A stretch of DNA of 64,000 nucleotides from Janthinobacterium sp. UMAB-56 (GTDB lineage: Bacteria > Pseudomonadota > Gammaproteobacteria > Burkholderiales > Burkholderiaceae_D): NCBI RefSeq assembly GCF_900095265.1, contig NZ_LT607668.1:44323-108322 (forward strand), read 5' to 3'. Numbering within the stretch: position 1 is the first letter of the stretch; each line of letters starts with the position of its first letter. Shown here piece by piece: positions 56,237 through 64,000 of the stretch. Both the position numbers and the translations under genes were made by a program. The notes under the pieces are model-generated. The model worked only from the letters and a program-made list of their open reading frames with translations. It was not told where the DNA came from and ran no database searches.

Positions 56237-57232
56237 ATGTGCAAAGTGAGCGAGAAAAAAACAAGAGTCGCAGTGATAATACCGAGTTATAAAGTTCGTG
56301 ATCATATTCTCGACGTCATTGAGAGTATCGGTACGGAGGTGACGCGGATTTATGTGGTCGATGATTGTTGCCCTGTCAATTCTGGAGATTTTGTGGAAGA
56401 GCATTGCCGGGACGAACGCGTTGTGGTGTTGCGCAATCCGGAAAATCAAGGTGTAGGGGGCGCTGTCATGACTGGCTATCAAGCAGCCATTGCGGATAGC
56501 ATGGATATCATGATCAAGATTGATGGTGATGGCCAGATGGATCCGGCTCTCATCACCTCCTTTATCGCTCCGATTGTCAATGGAGAGGCCGATTACACCA
56601 AGGGAAACCGTTTTTATGATCTGGAAGAGATCCATGCCATGCCCAAAGTGCGCCTGTTTGGCAATGCGGTACTCTCTTTCATGACAAAATTATCCTCAGG
56701 ATATTGGGATCTGTTTGATCCCACCAATGGTTATACAGCAATTCATAGCGATGTCGCACGACGTTTGCCATTTAAGAAAATCAGCCGCCGGTATTTTTTT
56801 GAAACGGATATATTATTTCGACTCAATACCTTGCGCGCCGTCGTGATTGATATTCCCATGGATGCGAAATATGGCGATGAAGTCAGTGGTTTGAAAATTT
56901 CTAGCATCGTTGGTGAATTCTTCCTCAAGCATGTCCGTAATTTTTCAAAGAGAATTTTTTATAATTATTATTTACGCAATATATCGCTCGGCTCGTTTGA
57001 GTTGCCAGTCGGTATGCTTCTGCTAATTTTTGGTGTCGTGTTTGGCGGCGTACACTGGTTTATTTCGTCGCAGACAGGCACTTCTACGCCAGCGGGAACC
57101 GTCATGCTATCGGCCATGCCTGTGATTGTAGGTTTGCAACTAATTTTGGCGTTCCTGTCCGAAGATATTTCTTCCGTTCCACGACGTCCTGTGCATCGCT
57201 CTGCCAGCGTAGAACGGCCTACCGAATGCTGA
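56237..57232 (+). CDS. Membrane-anchored GT2, dolichol-phosphate-mannose-synthase/GtrB-like
   Basis: A 331-residue protein. The GT2 domain covers residues 1-230 (VAVIIPSYKVRDHILDVIES, VVDDCCPVNSGD, KIDGDGQMDPALIT with the DxD-type motif, ETDILFRLN), which transfers a sugar to polyprenyl phosphate. Two C-terminal helices (VGMLLLIFGVVFGGVHWFI and VMLSAMPVIVGLQLILAFL) anchor it, as in GtrB. The ATG at 56237 was used; a GTG nine bases later is also possible. It overlaps the following gtrA-like gene. Composition is relatively AT-rich. Confidence 0.82.
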   Translation: MCKVSEKKTRVAVIIPSYKVRDHILDVIESIGTEVTRIYVVDDCCPVNSGDFVEEHCRDERVVVLRNPENQGVGGAVMTGYQAAIADSMDIMIKIDGDGQMDPALITSFIAPIVNGEADYTKGNRFYDLEEIHAMPKVRLFGNAVLSFMTKLSSGYWDLFDPTNGYTAIHSDVARRLPFKKISRRYFFETDILFRLNTLRAVVIDIPMDAKYGDEVSGLKISSIVGEFFLKHVRNFSKRIFYNYYLRNISLGSFELPVGMLLLIFGVVFGGVHWFISSQTGTSTPAGTVMLSAMPVIVGLQLILAFLSEDISSVPRRPVHRSASVERPTEC

Positions 57233-57591
57233 TACGCAAACAGTTTCTTTTTTTTATAGGCATCGGGCTTCTGTGTGCGGTGATCGACATTTCGACAGCA
57301 AAATTAATGGTGTACGCCGGCGTTTATTATGGCACCGCCGTCTCGGTCGGATTTTTATCAGGCCTTGTTGCCAATTATGCGCTGCATGCCAAAGTGACGT
57401 TCAAGGCAGTCAGTTCTGGCCCGACAATACTGAAATTCGCTGTGGTGGTGGCAGTCAACTACTTAATTACAATGGGTTTTTCTTCTTTTTCTGTACAATT
57501 GACTGGTGATTTTCTGGCCGGTAAAGTGCTATCGCTACCCATCGTGGCGGTAAATGGCTTTCTCTTGAGCAGATATTGGGTATTTCGATGA
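57226..57591 (+). CDS. GtrA-family flippase-like membrane protein
   Basis: A 121-residue protein with four hydrophobic helices: FLFFIGIGLLCAVIDISTAK, YYGTAVSVGFLSGLVANYAL, FAVVVAVNYLITMG and VLSLPIVAVNGFLLSRYWVF. This is the GtrA fold and ends with the typical RYWVF. GtrA is thought to flip polyprenyl-linked sugar across the inner membrane for GT-C transferases such as GtrX. It overlaps the GtrB-like gene before it and the GNAT gene after it, so donor formation, flipping and modification are co-translated. Confidence 0.88.
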   Translation: MLIRKQFLFFIGIGLLCAVIDISTAKLMVYAGVYYGTAVSVGFLSGLVANYALHAKVTFKAVSSGPTILKFAVVVAVNYLITMGFSSFSVQLTGDFLAGKVLSLPIVAVNGFLLSRYWVFR

Positions 57592-58439
57592 TAACTTTTT
57601 CGCCGGTGCGCGTAGACGCACAATCGCTGCTGCGGTATGAGGCCTTATTTACCGTCTGTTTTTCCAAGCAGGAAAAATTCTCGCCGCGCGCCCTGGAGTG
57701 GTTATATGCGCAGAATCCGGATGGTCATGTCGTAGGCTACGATGCATACGATGGCGATACGCTTGCCGCTCATTATGTCTGCATACCTGCATCATTGCGC
57801 GTCAACGGTCACGTGCAAAAGTCCTTGTTATCGTTGAATACCGCCACGCATCCCCAATATCAAGGGAAAGGCCTGTTCACAAAACTGGCTGAAATGACAT
57901 ACCAAGCGGCGGCAGAGCAAGGCTATTCCAGCGTGTATGGCGTTGCAAATGCGAACAGTACGCCCGGTTTTGTGCGAAAACTCGGTTTTCAGCTTGTCCA
58001 GTCTCTTGAGTCGAAAATCGGTTTTGGAAGTTTGGGTGTGAATTGGGCGCTTGCGGCAAGAAACGCGCATTTCGAGCGTGTGTGGAGCCAGGAATCGCTG
58101 GACTGGCGCTGTGCCAATCCTGTCAATCGCATCCACAGCAGTGCCGCCGGCGGGCACATTGCCTTTCATGCCAGGGCATTCGGTAGCATCCTGCCCGCCT
58201 ATGCTGAATTGCCCGGTACACTCGCTTACCGCCCAGCTCGATCGGCAATGCAGTCTCCCATGCACTTATACCTGGGATTGACACCGAAGTCCGCCGGCGG
58301 TCTGCGAACATACATGGACATTCCGCAGCGCTTTCGTCCCTCCCCGCTCAATTTGATTTTCCGCTCCCTGTCAGCGCCAGATTTTTCGCTGGAATCTGGA
58401 CACATACTATTTTCCTTCCTGGATTTCGATGCATACTAG
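57588..58439 (+). CDS. GNAT-family N-acyltransferase
   Basis: A 283-residue protein. The acetyl-CoA-binding region LNTATHPQYQGKGLFTKLAEM near residues 85-105 with the Q/RxxGxG-type loop, followed by YSSVYGVANANSTPGFVRKLGF, is a GNAT core. The C-terminal 140 residues are not typical of small GNAT enzymes and may select a sugar substrate. It starts at an ATG overlapping the gtrA-like stop, and its stop overlaps the PIG-L gene. It may N-acylate a sugar freed by the neighbouring deacetylase; that is an inference from the pair. Confidence 0.75.
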   Translation: MITFSPVRVDAQSLLRYEALFTVCFSKQEKFSPRALEWLYAQNPDGHVVGYDAYDGDTLAAHYVCIPASLRVNGHVQKSLLSLNTATHPQYQGKGLFTKLAEMTYQAAAEQGYSSVYGVANANSTPGFVRKLGFQLVQSLESKIGFGSLGVNWALAARNAHFERVWSQESLDWRCANPVNRIHSSAAGGHIAFHARAFGSILPAYAELPGTLAYRPARSAMQSPMHLYLGLTPKSAGGLRTYMDIPQRFRPSPLNLIFRSLSAPDFSLESGHILFSFLDFDAY

Positions 58440-59238
58440 GATAGAACCGGCGGACCCCGTACCTGAACTTGGCGTCGCATCAACGGCGCTGTTTTTATTT
58501 GCGCATCAAGATGATGAGTTTGCGATTTTTCAAAAAATTGCAGAGGAAAAGAAAAAAGGACGGCGCGTAGTGTGTCTCTATTTCACCAGCGGCGTGCCTG
58601 CTGGTGCTGATGCTAGCTTGCGTAACCAGGAGTCTTTGGGCGTGTTGCAGGAATTAGGTGTCGCCCCTGGCGATATCTATTTTGCTGGTGAGCAACTTGA
58701 AATTGAGGATGGCGCCTTGCTGGAGCATATCGCACTTGCCGCCGATTATCTTGATAGACAGCTCGATAACATCGGTCCGCTCGCCAGCATCTATATACTG
58801 GCTTGGGAAGGGGGGCATCCCGATCACGATGTATTGCATGCATTTTCCCTGGCATTGCTACATGAGCGGGGACTGACCCCGCTCGTGCGCCAGTTTGCGC
58901 TTTACAATAATTTTCATTGTCCCTGGCTCTTTTTTCGCGTTCTGTCTCCGCTGCCGGCGAATGGTCCGATTGAATCAACTCTAATTTCTTGGCGCCAACG
59001 TCTGCGTTTCCTGTCTTACTGCCTGAGGTATCCGACGCAGCGTATCACTTGGATAGGCTTGTTTCCCTTTGTGCTAGGACATTTCGTCTTGAATGGGCGG
59101 CAACAGCTGCAGGGGGTCAGTATCTCCAGAATCGGACAAGTACCCCATAGCGGCACTTTATACTATGAAAAACGTCAATTCTCGACTTGGAAAGTGGTGG
59201 AGGCCAGGCTGAAAAAATGGCATGCCTCACGTTCCTGA
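58429..59238 (+). CDS. PIG-L-family sugar N-deacetylase
   Basis: A 269-residue LmbE/PIG-L-type metal-dependent deacetylase. The zinc-binding motif LFAHQDDEFAI is at residues 23-33 and a second His-rich motif WEGGHPDHDVLHAF at about 125-138. These belong to enzymes that remove N-acetyl groups from sugars such as GlcNAc in glycolipids and natural products. The start overlaps the GNAT gene by 11 bases. No membrane helix is present, though the C-terminal part is fairly hydrophobic. Deacetylation followed by N-acylation of a sugar is a likely combined reaction. Confidence 0.87.
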   Translation: MHTRIEPADPVPELGVASTALFLFAHQDDEFAIFQKIAEEKKKGRRVVCLYFTSGVPAGADASLRNQESLGVLQELGVAPGDIYFAGEQLEIEDGALLEHIALAADYLDRQLDNIGPLASIYILAWEGGHPDHDVLHAFSLALLHERGLTPLVRQFALYNNFHCPWLFFRVLSPLPANGPIESTLISWRQRLRFLSYCLRYPTQRITWIGLFPFVLGHFVLNGRQQLQGVSISRIGQVPHSGTLYYEKRQFSTWKVVEARLKKWHASRS

Positions 59239-59310
59239 GCAATGTTGTCTGGGCCGCAGTGATGGCAGTACACGACCAACCGTCTTTTATATTTAATTGC
59301 ATCCCTTTTC

Positions 59311-61818
59311 ATGTTCATTTTTAAAAATCGCCACTCAGCCCAAAAAATCGATTACCTGAAGCTTGGATTTTTAGTCATCGCCATGCTGATTATTCCGATT
59401 GGCATCGGCACCTGGCCACTGGCGTTCGAGTACTGGCATGACGACATGCTGGTCGATCTGTTCTTCTGGGCACTGGCTTGCAGCGCGGGAGCCATCATGT
59501 TGCACTTGTGCCGCATACGGCAAAAGATCGCCATCCTGAGCGGGTTTGTGCTGCTGTATCTAGTGATTGGAATTGGATGGGGGCAAAGTCTTGCCATCGC
59601 CTATTTCGTGGTCTCGGCCTATTGCTGCGGTCGTGTATTGCTGTATTTCCTGTTCAGAGGAGAGCGGGCCGCGTTTCTGCTGGCGGAGTCGCTGGTGCTT
59701 GGTGTTGGCACCTACCTTGCGGTGTTTGGCCTGCTGATACACTTTCCGCTCAACTATTTGACAGTGTATGCAGCGATACTGGGCTTGCCTGTTGCGATCG
59801 CATGCTTATTGAGATTTCATTCTATTTACAAGCCGCAGGTGCTTGCGTTCTTCGCATGCAACAGTCGTCGCGCCGCTGGTGTCAGTTATCCATTGATGGT
59901 ACTGGTGATCGGACTGGCAGGCTATATCGCACGTTACGCCTTTTTCCCGTCGCTTGCCTACGATGACAATGCTACCCATCTGCGCATGTGGACTGTCTTG
60001 GCGGAGCGTCATATCTATGATTTCGATGTGCGCTCCCAGATATGGGTGGTCGCGCCGTTTGCCGTGGATCTGCTGCATGCCATCCTGTCCGTTCTGGCGC
60101 AAACCGATGCCCGCCCGGCGATGAACCTGGCGCTGGCGGGTTTTCTGTTGTGGGGATTATGGCGTTTGACGCACCTTGTCAATCACCGCTTGAACGATCG
60201 CTTGCTGATCCTGGCATTGTTTGTCACTACCCCTATCCTGACAGTGTTGTTATCGAGTTTGCAAACAGAGCTCATGCTGGCGGTATTGGCGGTACTTGGT
60301 ACCTTGCTGGCATTGGAACGGCAAGCGGTTTTCTCGGGTGCCCGTTTGGCGGCGGTGCTGATGGTTGCTGCGATGTGCGCCGCCACCAAATTGCCGGGTG
60401 CCGTACTCGGTGTCGCCTTGTTGGGCACCTATGCCTGCGAGTTGTACCTGCGCCGGCAGCAGCGTATTGCGGTGCCATTTTCATCGCAAGTGCCGGGCCT
60501 GGTGATTGCCGTTTTGATTGCCGCCTTTGTGGCCTTTCACTCGTATGCCTACGCCTTTCATGTGACGGGTAATCCTGTTTTCCCTTTGTATAACGGCTAT
60601 TTTAAATCGCCATTCTTTGGCCCGTATAACTTCCTCGATACGCGCTATGTCAAAGGAGTTTCCTTCAAAAGTTTTTGGAACATGTTTTTCCAGACGCCAG
60701 CGCATTATGAGTCGCAAAACTATGTCGCAGGTTTCCAGTATCTGTTGCTGTTGCCACTAGCGTTGCTGTCGTTGCTGCTGTATGGGCGCAAGCGTTCCGC
60801 TGTGCGCATCGTCGTGCCCATGCTGGTGTTCGGCATGGTAATGTTTGCCGCGATGCAGTATTGGCGCTACCTGTTTCCCGTGTTGCCCCTGGCGTCGGTT
60901 TTGCTTGGCGCCCTGTTCTATCGTGGTCATGTGACAGGACAGCCACGTCTGCGGCGTCGTTTTGTGGCGGCGACCCTGATGGTGTTTGGGGCCGTGAATA
61001 TCTGCTTCTTGCCGGGCATTAACTGGTACTTCAATATTCCGCTGGGCACCTTGTATAGCGAAGCCGGCCGAAATGCAGTGGTGGCTAAACTCATGCCAGA
61101 GCAGATTTTTAATGCGCAACTGAACCGTGATGCCCCCGATGCGCGCGTGCTGTTTGCCATTACACGCCCGACGGGCGCAACCCTGAGCGCCAGCCCCGTT
61201 TATATCAACTGGTATGCACCTGCGATACTGGCCAAGGCCGACGCGATTCAGTCGCCTGATCAGCTCGCTACGTTCTTGAAAGAGGAGAATGTTCGTTTTG
61301 TTTATTGGAATCTTGCCGAGCCGGTGGATGCTCACAACACGTTTTCAAGTTTGCTGGGCAGGTACCTCAGCCGTTTTGCCGTGCCCGTGCAAGCCAAGGG
61401 CGGCATGGTCATGTACCAACTGCAGGACATGCCCGTCAGCTATGTGACGGTGCTCGATATTTCAGACTTTCGCCCGTACGGCGTCGAGGCTGAAAAGAGG
61501 GGCGCCAAAGTGACGCCGGATGGGAAATTGCTTGCCTCGAACCAGTCCTATGCGCTACACGAATTTTCTACCGGCCTTGCCCGGTCTGCCCTATATGCCG
61601 TCCGTCTGACATGCCCTGCCAAGACCGGCAGTCTGATCGCACAAATCAACTGGAATGTCGGGACGCCTTACTACCGCCTTGTGAATTGCAATAAGGATGA
61701 GGTTTACATGGCGGAGTCCGTGCCTGTTCCGACGGGCGCTGAGCGGGGTGTATTATTCTTGACCAGTCGCGATACCGATTATCTGCTGGTGAATCAGGTG
61801 TCGGTCTCGCTGCGATAG
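59311..61818 (+). CDS. Large GT-C-fold membrane protein, GtrX/ArnT-like
   Basis: An 835-residue membrane protein. About 13 hydrophobic helices cover residues 15-560, and the first large loop has FFPSLAYDDNATHLRMW with the paired acidic residues that serve as the catalytic motif of GT-C transferases. The last 260 residues form a periplasmic domain (for example FYWNLAEPVDAHNTFSSLLG-like and VTLDISDFRPYG-like segments). Together with the GtrB- and GtrA-like genes it could use a polyprenyl-linked sugar donor to decorate the polysaccharide. No specific subfamily was recognised. Confidence 0.72.
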   Translation: MFIFKNRHSAQKIDYLKLGFLVIAMLIIPIGIGTWPLAFEYWHDDMLVDLFFWALACSAGAIMLHLCRIRQKIAILSGFVLLYLVIGIGWGQSLAIAYFVVSAYCCGRVLLYFLFRGERAAFLLAESLVLGVGTYLAVFGLLIHFPLNYLTVYAAILGLPVAIACLLRFHSIYKPQVLAFFACNSRRAAGVSYPLMVLVIGLAGYIARYAFFPSLAYDDNATHLRMWTVLAERHIYDFDVRSQIWVVAPFAVDLLHAILSVLAQTDARPAMNLALAGFLLWGLWRLTHLVNHRLNDRLLILALFVTTPILTVLLSSLQTELMLAVLAVLGTLLALERQAVFSGARLAAVLMVAAMCAATKLPGAVLGVALLGTYACELYLRRQQRIAVPFSSQVPGLVIAVLIAAFVAFHSYAYAFHVTGNPVFPLYNGYFKSPFFGPYNFLDTRYVKGVSFKSFWNMFFQTPAHYESQNYVAGFQYLLLLPLALLSLLLYGRKRSAVRIVVPMLVFGMVMFAAMQYWRYLFPVLPLASVLLGALFYRGHVTGQPRLRRRFVAATLMVFGAVNICFLPGINWYFNIPLGTLYSEAGRNAVVAKLMPEQIFNAQLNRDAPDARVLFAITRPTGATLSASPVYINWYAPAILAKADAIQSPDQLATFLKEENVRFVYWNLAEPVDAHNTFSSLLGRYLSRFAVPVQAKGGMVMYQLQDMPVSYVTVLDISDFRPYGVEAEKRGAKVTPDGKLLASNQSYALHEFSTGLARSALYAVRLTCPAKTGSLIAQINWNVGTPYYRLVNCNKDEVYMAESVPVPTGAERGVLFLTSRDTDYLLVNQVSVSLR

Positions 61819-62256
61819 TCAGCGTCTTCCCAGCCTGTCAGCCGCGCTTGTATTTATATCGCGCCTTGCCGCCGTTGCGGCCAGGCTGCTGTTACCCTCT
61901 GAAGGGTTAGCGATCATGGACGCCCTTGCTACTATCTGCAGCGCCTGTACCAGCCTCGGCGAAAGTCAGCGCGCACTTGTTGTCATACAAATAATAATTT
62001 GTATATTTCCCCGCGGTGTGGACCCCGCATACATGCAGGCGGGGCAAGGCGGGCGATCTCCAATCCCCCGGTGCCTCAATACTTGGCATTGTTGGATATC
62101 TGTACTGGCAGGCTGTGCATGCCAGTATGTTGAAATAGGGATTTATTGGTAATTTCAGTACAATGTCATTGACTGCCGTATAGCGTAATTTTCTCGTATT
62201 TTTCACCTTATCGATGGCTTTTTAGTGGCAAGCCCGATTTTTTATTGATAATAAAA
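61819..62256. other. 438-base region without a gene before the WecA-like gene
   Basis: No gene is supported. A 78-residue frame from 61916 was rejected because it lacks a ribosome binding site and family likeness. A perfect hairpin is at 62103-62127 and the end of the region is AT-rich, as expected for a promoter zone. Confidence 0.55.
62103..62127. other. Perfect 8-bp hairpin in the gap upstream of the WecA-like gene
   Basis: TACTGGCA and TGCCAGTA are perfect inverted copies around a nine-base loop. There is no T-tract after it. It may be a transcript-end or regulator-binding element. Confidence 0.4.
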
Positions 62257-63351
62257 ATGTTTTCTTTTATCGTGAGCTTTGTCGTATCCACATTATTGAC
62301 CCTGTTGATTATAAAACAGGTGAGATTGCATAGTGCGGCACTCGATTCGGATTTTCATGGTGTCCAAAAAGTTCATTCGCATTCGGTGGCGCGTATAGGC
62401 GGATTGTCGATTTTCCTGGCGGTGGTGATCAGTGCCCTCGTGTCGATCTGGCGTTTGCCGGCCATGACTTACTGGATGCTGTCTTTGCTATTGTGTTCAG
62501 GCATCGCCTTTGCCGGTGGTATTGTCGAAGATTTCACGGGCAAGGTCAGTCCCATAGGCCGCTTACTGCTGACCATGGCGGGCGCCCTGCTGGCGTATTT
62601 CCTGATTGATGCGCGGATCGGCCGCATTGATTGGGTATTTTCCAGTTGGGCGATTCCCTTTATTTGGCTGAGCTTGCCAATTACGGTGCTGGCCGTAGCT
62701 GGTATTGCCAATGCCATCAATATTATCGACGGTTTCAATGGCTTGGCCAGCGTGGTGTCCATCTGCATGTTGCTGTCACTTGCCTATGTCGCCTTGCAGG
62801 TCAATGACTCCTTTATCCTGGTATCTGCCTTGTTGGTGGCAGGGGCGATTACAGGTTTCCTGATCTGGAATTATCCCGTAGGGTTGATTTTCCTCGGCGA
62901 TGGCGGAGCGTATTTTATTGGCTTTATGCTGGGCGAACTGACCTTGTTGCTGGTGATGCGCAACCCTGAAGTGTCGACTTGGTATGCCGTTCTATTGCTT
63001 ATCTATCCTGTGTTTGAAACACTGTTTTCCGCTTATCGACGCGCATTCATTCAGGGGAAATCAGCGGTGATGCCTGACGGTATCCATTTGCATAGCCTGA
63101 TTTTCCGTCGCATTGTGCAGTGGACCGTGGGCCGCAAGGAGGCGCGTGCATTGATGCGCCGCAATTCCATGACATCGCCGTATTTATGGCTGTTTTCTCT
63201 GATGGCAGTGATCCCTGCAACTATGCTTTGGCGCCATACCTGGTTATTGATTTGTTGCTCCATATTATTCATAACATCGTATATCTGGTTATATTTCCGT
63301 ATTATCCGATTCAAGTCGCCACGCTGGATGATTATGAATAAGAAAAAATAG
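62257..63351 (+). CDS. Undecaprenyl-phosphate sugar-1-phosphate transferase, WecA/MraY-like
   Basis: A 364-residue polyisoprenyl-phosphate hexose-1-phosphate transferase with ten or more helices. Conserved loops are GGLSIFLAVV, AGGIVEDFTGKVSPIGRLL, ANAINIIDGFNGLAS with the catalytic Asp pair, WNYPVGLIFLGDGGAYFIGFMLG, and a final DGIHLHSLIFRRI, the WecA/TagO His motif. The enzyme should initiate O-antigen synthesis by placing a sugar-1-phosphate on undecaprenyl phosphate. The ATG at 62257 was chosen over a TTG 12 bases upstream. It is the last complete gene of the glycan cluster. Confidence 0.9.
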   Translation: MFSFIVSFVVSTLLTLLIIKQVRLHSAALDSDFHGVQKVHSHSVARIGGLSIFLAVVISALVSIWRLPAMTYWMLSLLLCSGIAFAGGIVEDFTGKVSPIGRLLLTMAGALLAYFLIDARIGRIDWVFSSWAIPFIWLSLPITVLAVAGIANAINIIDGFNGLASVVSICMLLSLAYVALQVNDSFILVSALLVAGAITGFLIWNYPVGLIFLGDGGAYFIGFMLGELTLLLVMRNPEVSTWYAVLLLIYPVFETLFSAYRRAFIQGKSAVMPDGIHLHSLIFRRIVQWTVGRKEARALMRRNSMTSPYLWLFSLMAVIPATMLWRHTWLLICCSILFITSYIWLYFRIIRFKSPRWMIMNKKK

Positions 63352-63403
63352 TTCCAATTGCATATGTTTATGATATTTTTATTAAGTATTGTAAATATGT
63401 GAC

Positions 63404-63427
63404 TGTTTAGCTGTTTAGATGTTTAGA
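63404..63427 (+). repeat. Three tandem 8-bp repeats (TGTTTAGN)
   Basis: TGTTTAG occurs three times with exact eight-base spacing, starting at 63404, 63412 and 63420. It lies between the WecA-like gene and the transposase end, and may mark the boundary of the insertion sequence or a past slippage event. Confidence 0.5.
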
Positions 63428-63487
63428 TCGCTGGGATTATGCACCCCATCCGTAGCTGGCCCCTCTTCGAGGCTCGGCACGTTTTGA

Positions 63488-64000
63488 TTACGTGTCAAGA
63501 CCCGCTTGGTTATAAACACGTTTAACAAATAATTCCGGCTTTTTCCCCTGCCATTTCTTCATCGCCTGCATCGGTGTTTCATTATCCAGGGCGCGCTGGG
63601 GAATGTTGTGGTTGTAGATTTTCAGGTAATTGCGCAGTGTCGATTCGAGTTCGGCCCTGGACGCGAAGCGGGTCTGGTTGACGACCTCGCTGATACGGCC
63701 GTTGAAGCGCTCAACCATGCCATTGGTCTGCGGATGACGTGGCGGAATCAGGCGATGTTCGATCGCCAGTTGCTTGCACAGCACGTCGAACGCGTGCCTG
63801 CCGCTGGGAATCCGATCGCCCGTTTCCGGGTCTTTCTTCTTGCTGGTAAAGCGGTCGGTGAACTGGCTGCCATTGTCGGTGAGCAGCTTGACGATGGCGA
63901 TCGGACAGGCTTTGTTGAGCTTGATCAGGAAGTCGGTGCTGCTGCTGTCGGACTGGTCGGCATAGATCTCCATGAAGACCCAGCGCGTGGCGCGGTCGAT
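63488..64000 (-). mobile_element. IS481-type transposase, 5' part cut by window
   Basis: A DDE integrase-core transposase on the minus strand. The frame is open to the right edge, with DRATRWVFMEIYADQS before the first visible Met, so at least 170 residues are seen. TDNGSQFTDRF holds one catalytic Asp, and RLIPPRHPQTNGMVERFNGRIS holds the terminal Glu of the catalytic triad, typical of IS481 relatives. The N-terminal helix-turn-helix lies outside the window. The gene borders the glycan cluster, which suggests mobile-element activity there. IS ends were not determined. Confidence 0.85.

Noticed and set aside
56237..59238. Prophage origin for the GtrA/GtrB-like genes
   Set aside because: Such trios are often phage-borne, but no integrase, capsid or lysis genes are near; they sit inside a chromosomal O-antigen cluster.
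61916..62152. A 78-codon + strand frame in the gap before the WecA-like gene
   Set aside because: No plausible ribosome binding site, unusual composition and no family match.

Overview
This 64 kb window looks like chromosomal DNA from a high-GC betaproteobacterium, most probably Oxalobacteraceae (Janthinobacterium/Massilia-like). That placement is an inference from codon use, the rpsU-yqeY-dnaG-rpoD order and the overall gene content; no 16S gene is present to confirm it. Almost all genes lie on the + strand in tightly packed, often 1-8 nt overlapping operons. The window is cut inside a gene at both ends: a nuclease/phosphatase-family gene on the left and an IS481-like transposase on the right.

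Region 1 (1-9834) holds housekeeping and membrane genes: an EEP-family hydrolase, the YbaK deacylase, PlsY, a CPWC DsbA-like oxidoreductase, a DUF427 protein, a DUF2157 plus DUF4401/GDYXXLXY membrane pair, a DUF457 membrane hydrolase, a KefB-like antiporter and a K+ channel with a C-terminal zinc ribbon.

Region 2 (9884-19618) is the most unusual part. Nine genes in two overlapping-gene blocks encode a FabH-like condensing enzyme, an extended SDR, an MBL-fold hydrolase, a PaaK/F390-like adenylate-forming enzyme, a PAP2 phosphatase, a sterol-desaturase-type hydroxylase, a fatty acid desaturase and then a GbsR/MarR regulator, a DUF4166 protein and a TIGR01777 membrane SDR. The regulator has a consensus-like promoter overlapped by a perfect 8-bp inverted repeat. 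I read this as an uncharacterised lipid or lipid-derived metabolite pathway.

Region 3 (19664-25632) has eutB and eutC separated by a PLP decarboxylase, a RimK-like ATP-grasp protein and an opposite-strand predicted zinc peptidase.

Region 4 (25633-43652) is mostly core: tsaD, a NirD-like orphan, aroG, a degenerate IS110-type protein, ybiB, a HI0933 flavoprotein, rpsU, yqeY, dnaG, rpoD, tRNA-Ile(CAU), an FKBP isomerase, a DUF2726 protein, a YjjG-like phosphatase, a Crp/Fnr regulator and rhlE.

Region 5 (44003-63351) is a surface polysaccharide cluster with AT-richer stretches. It contains rmlBDAC (dTDP-L-rhamnose), a Wzm/Wzt exporter whose Wzt has a C-terminal substrate-binding domain, a 1050-residue methyltransferase/coiled-coil/double glycosyltransferase, wecB, further glycosyltransferases, a GtrA/GtrB-like pair with an 835-residue GT-C protein, a GNAT plus PIG-L pair and a WecA-like initiating transferase. 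Together these suggest an ABC-exported, rhamnose-containing O-antigen with further side-chain modification.
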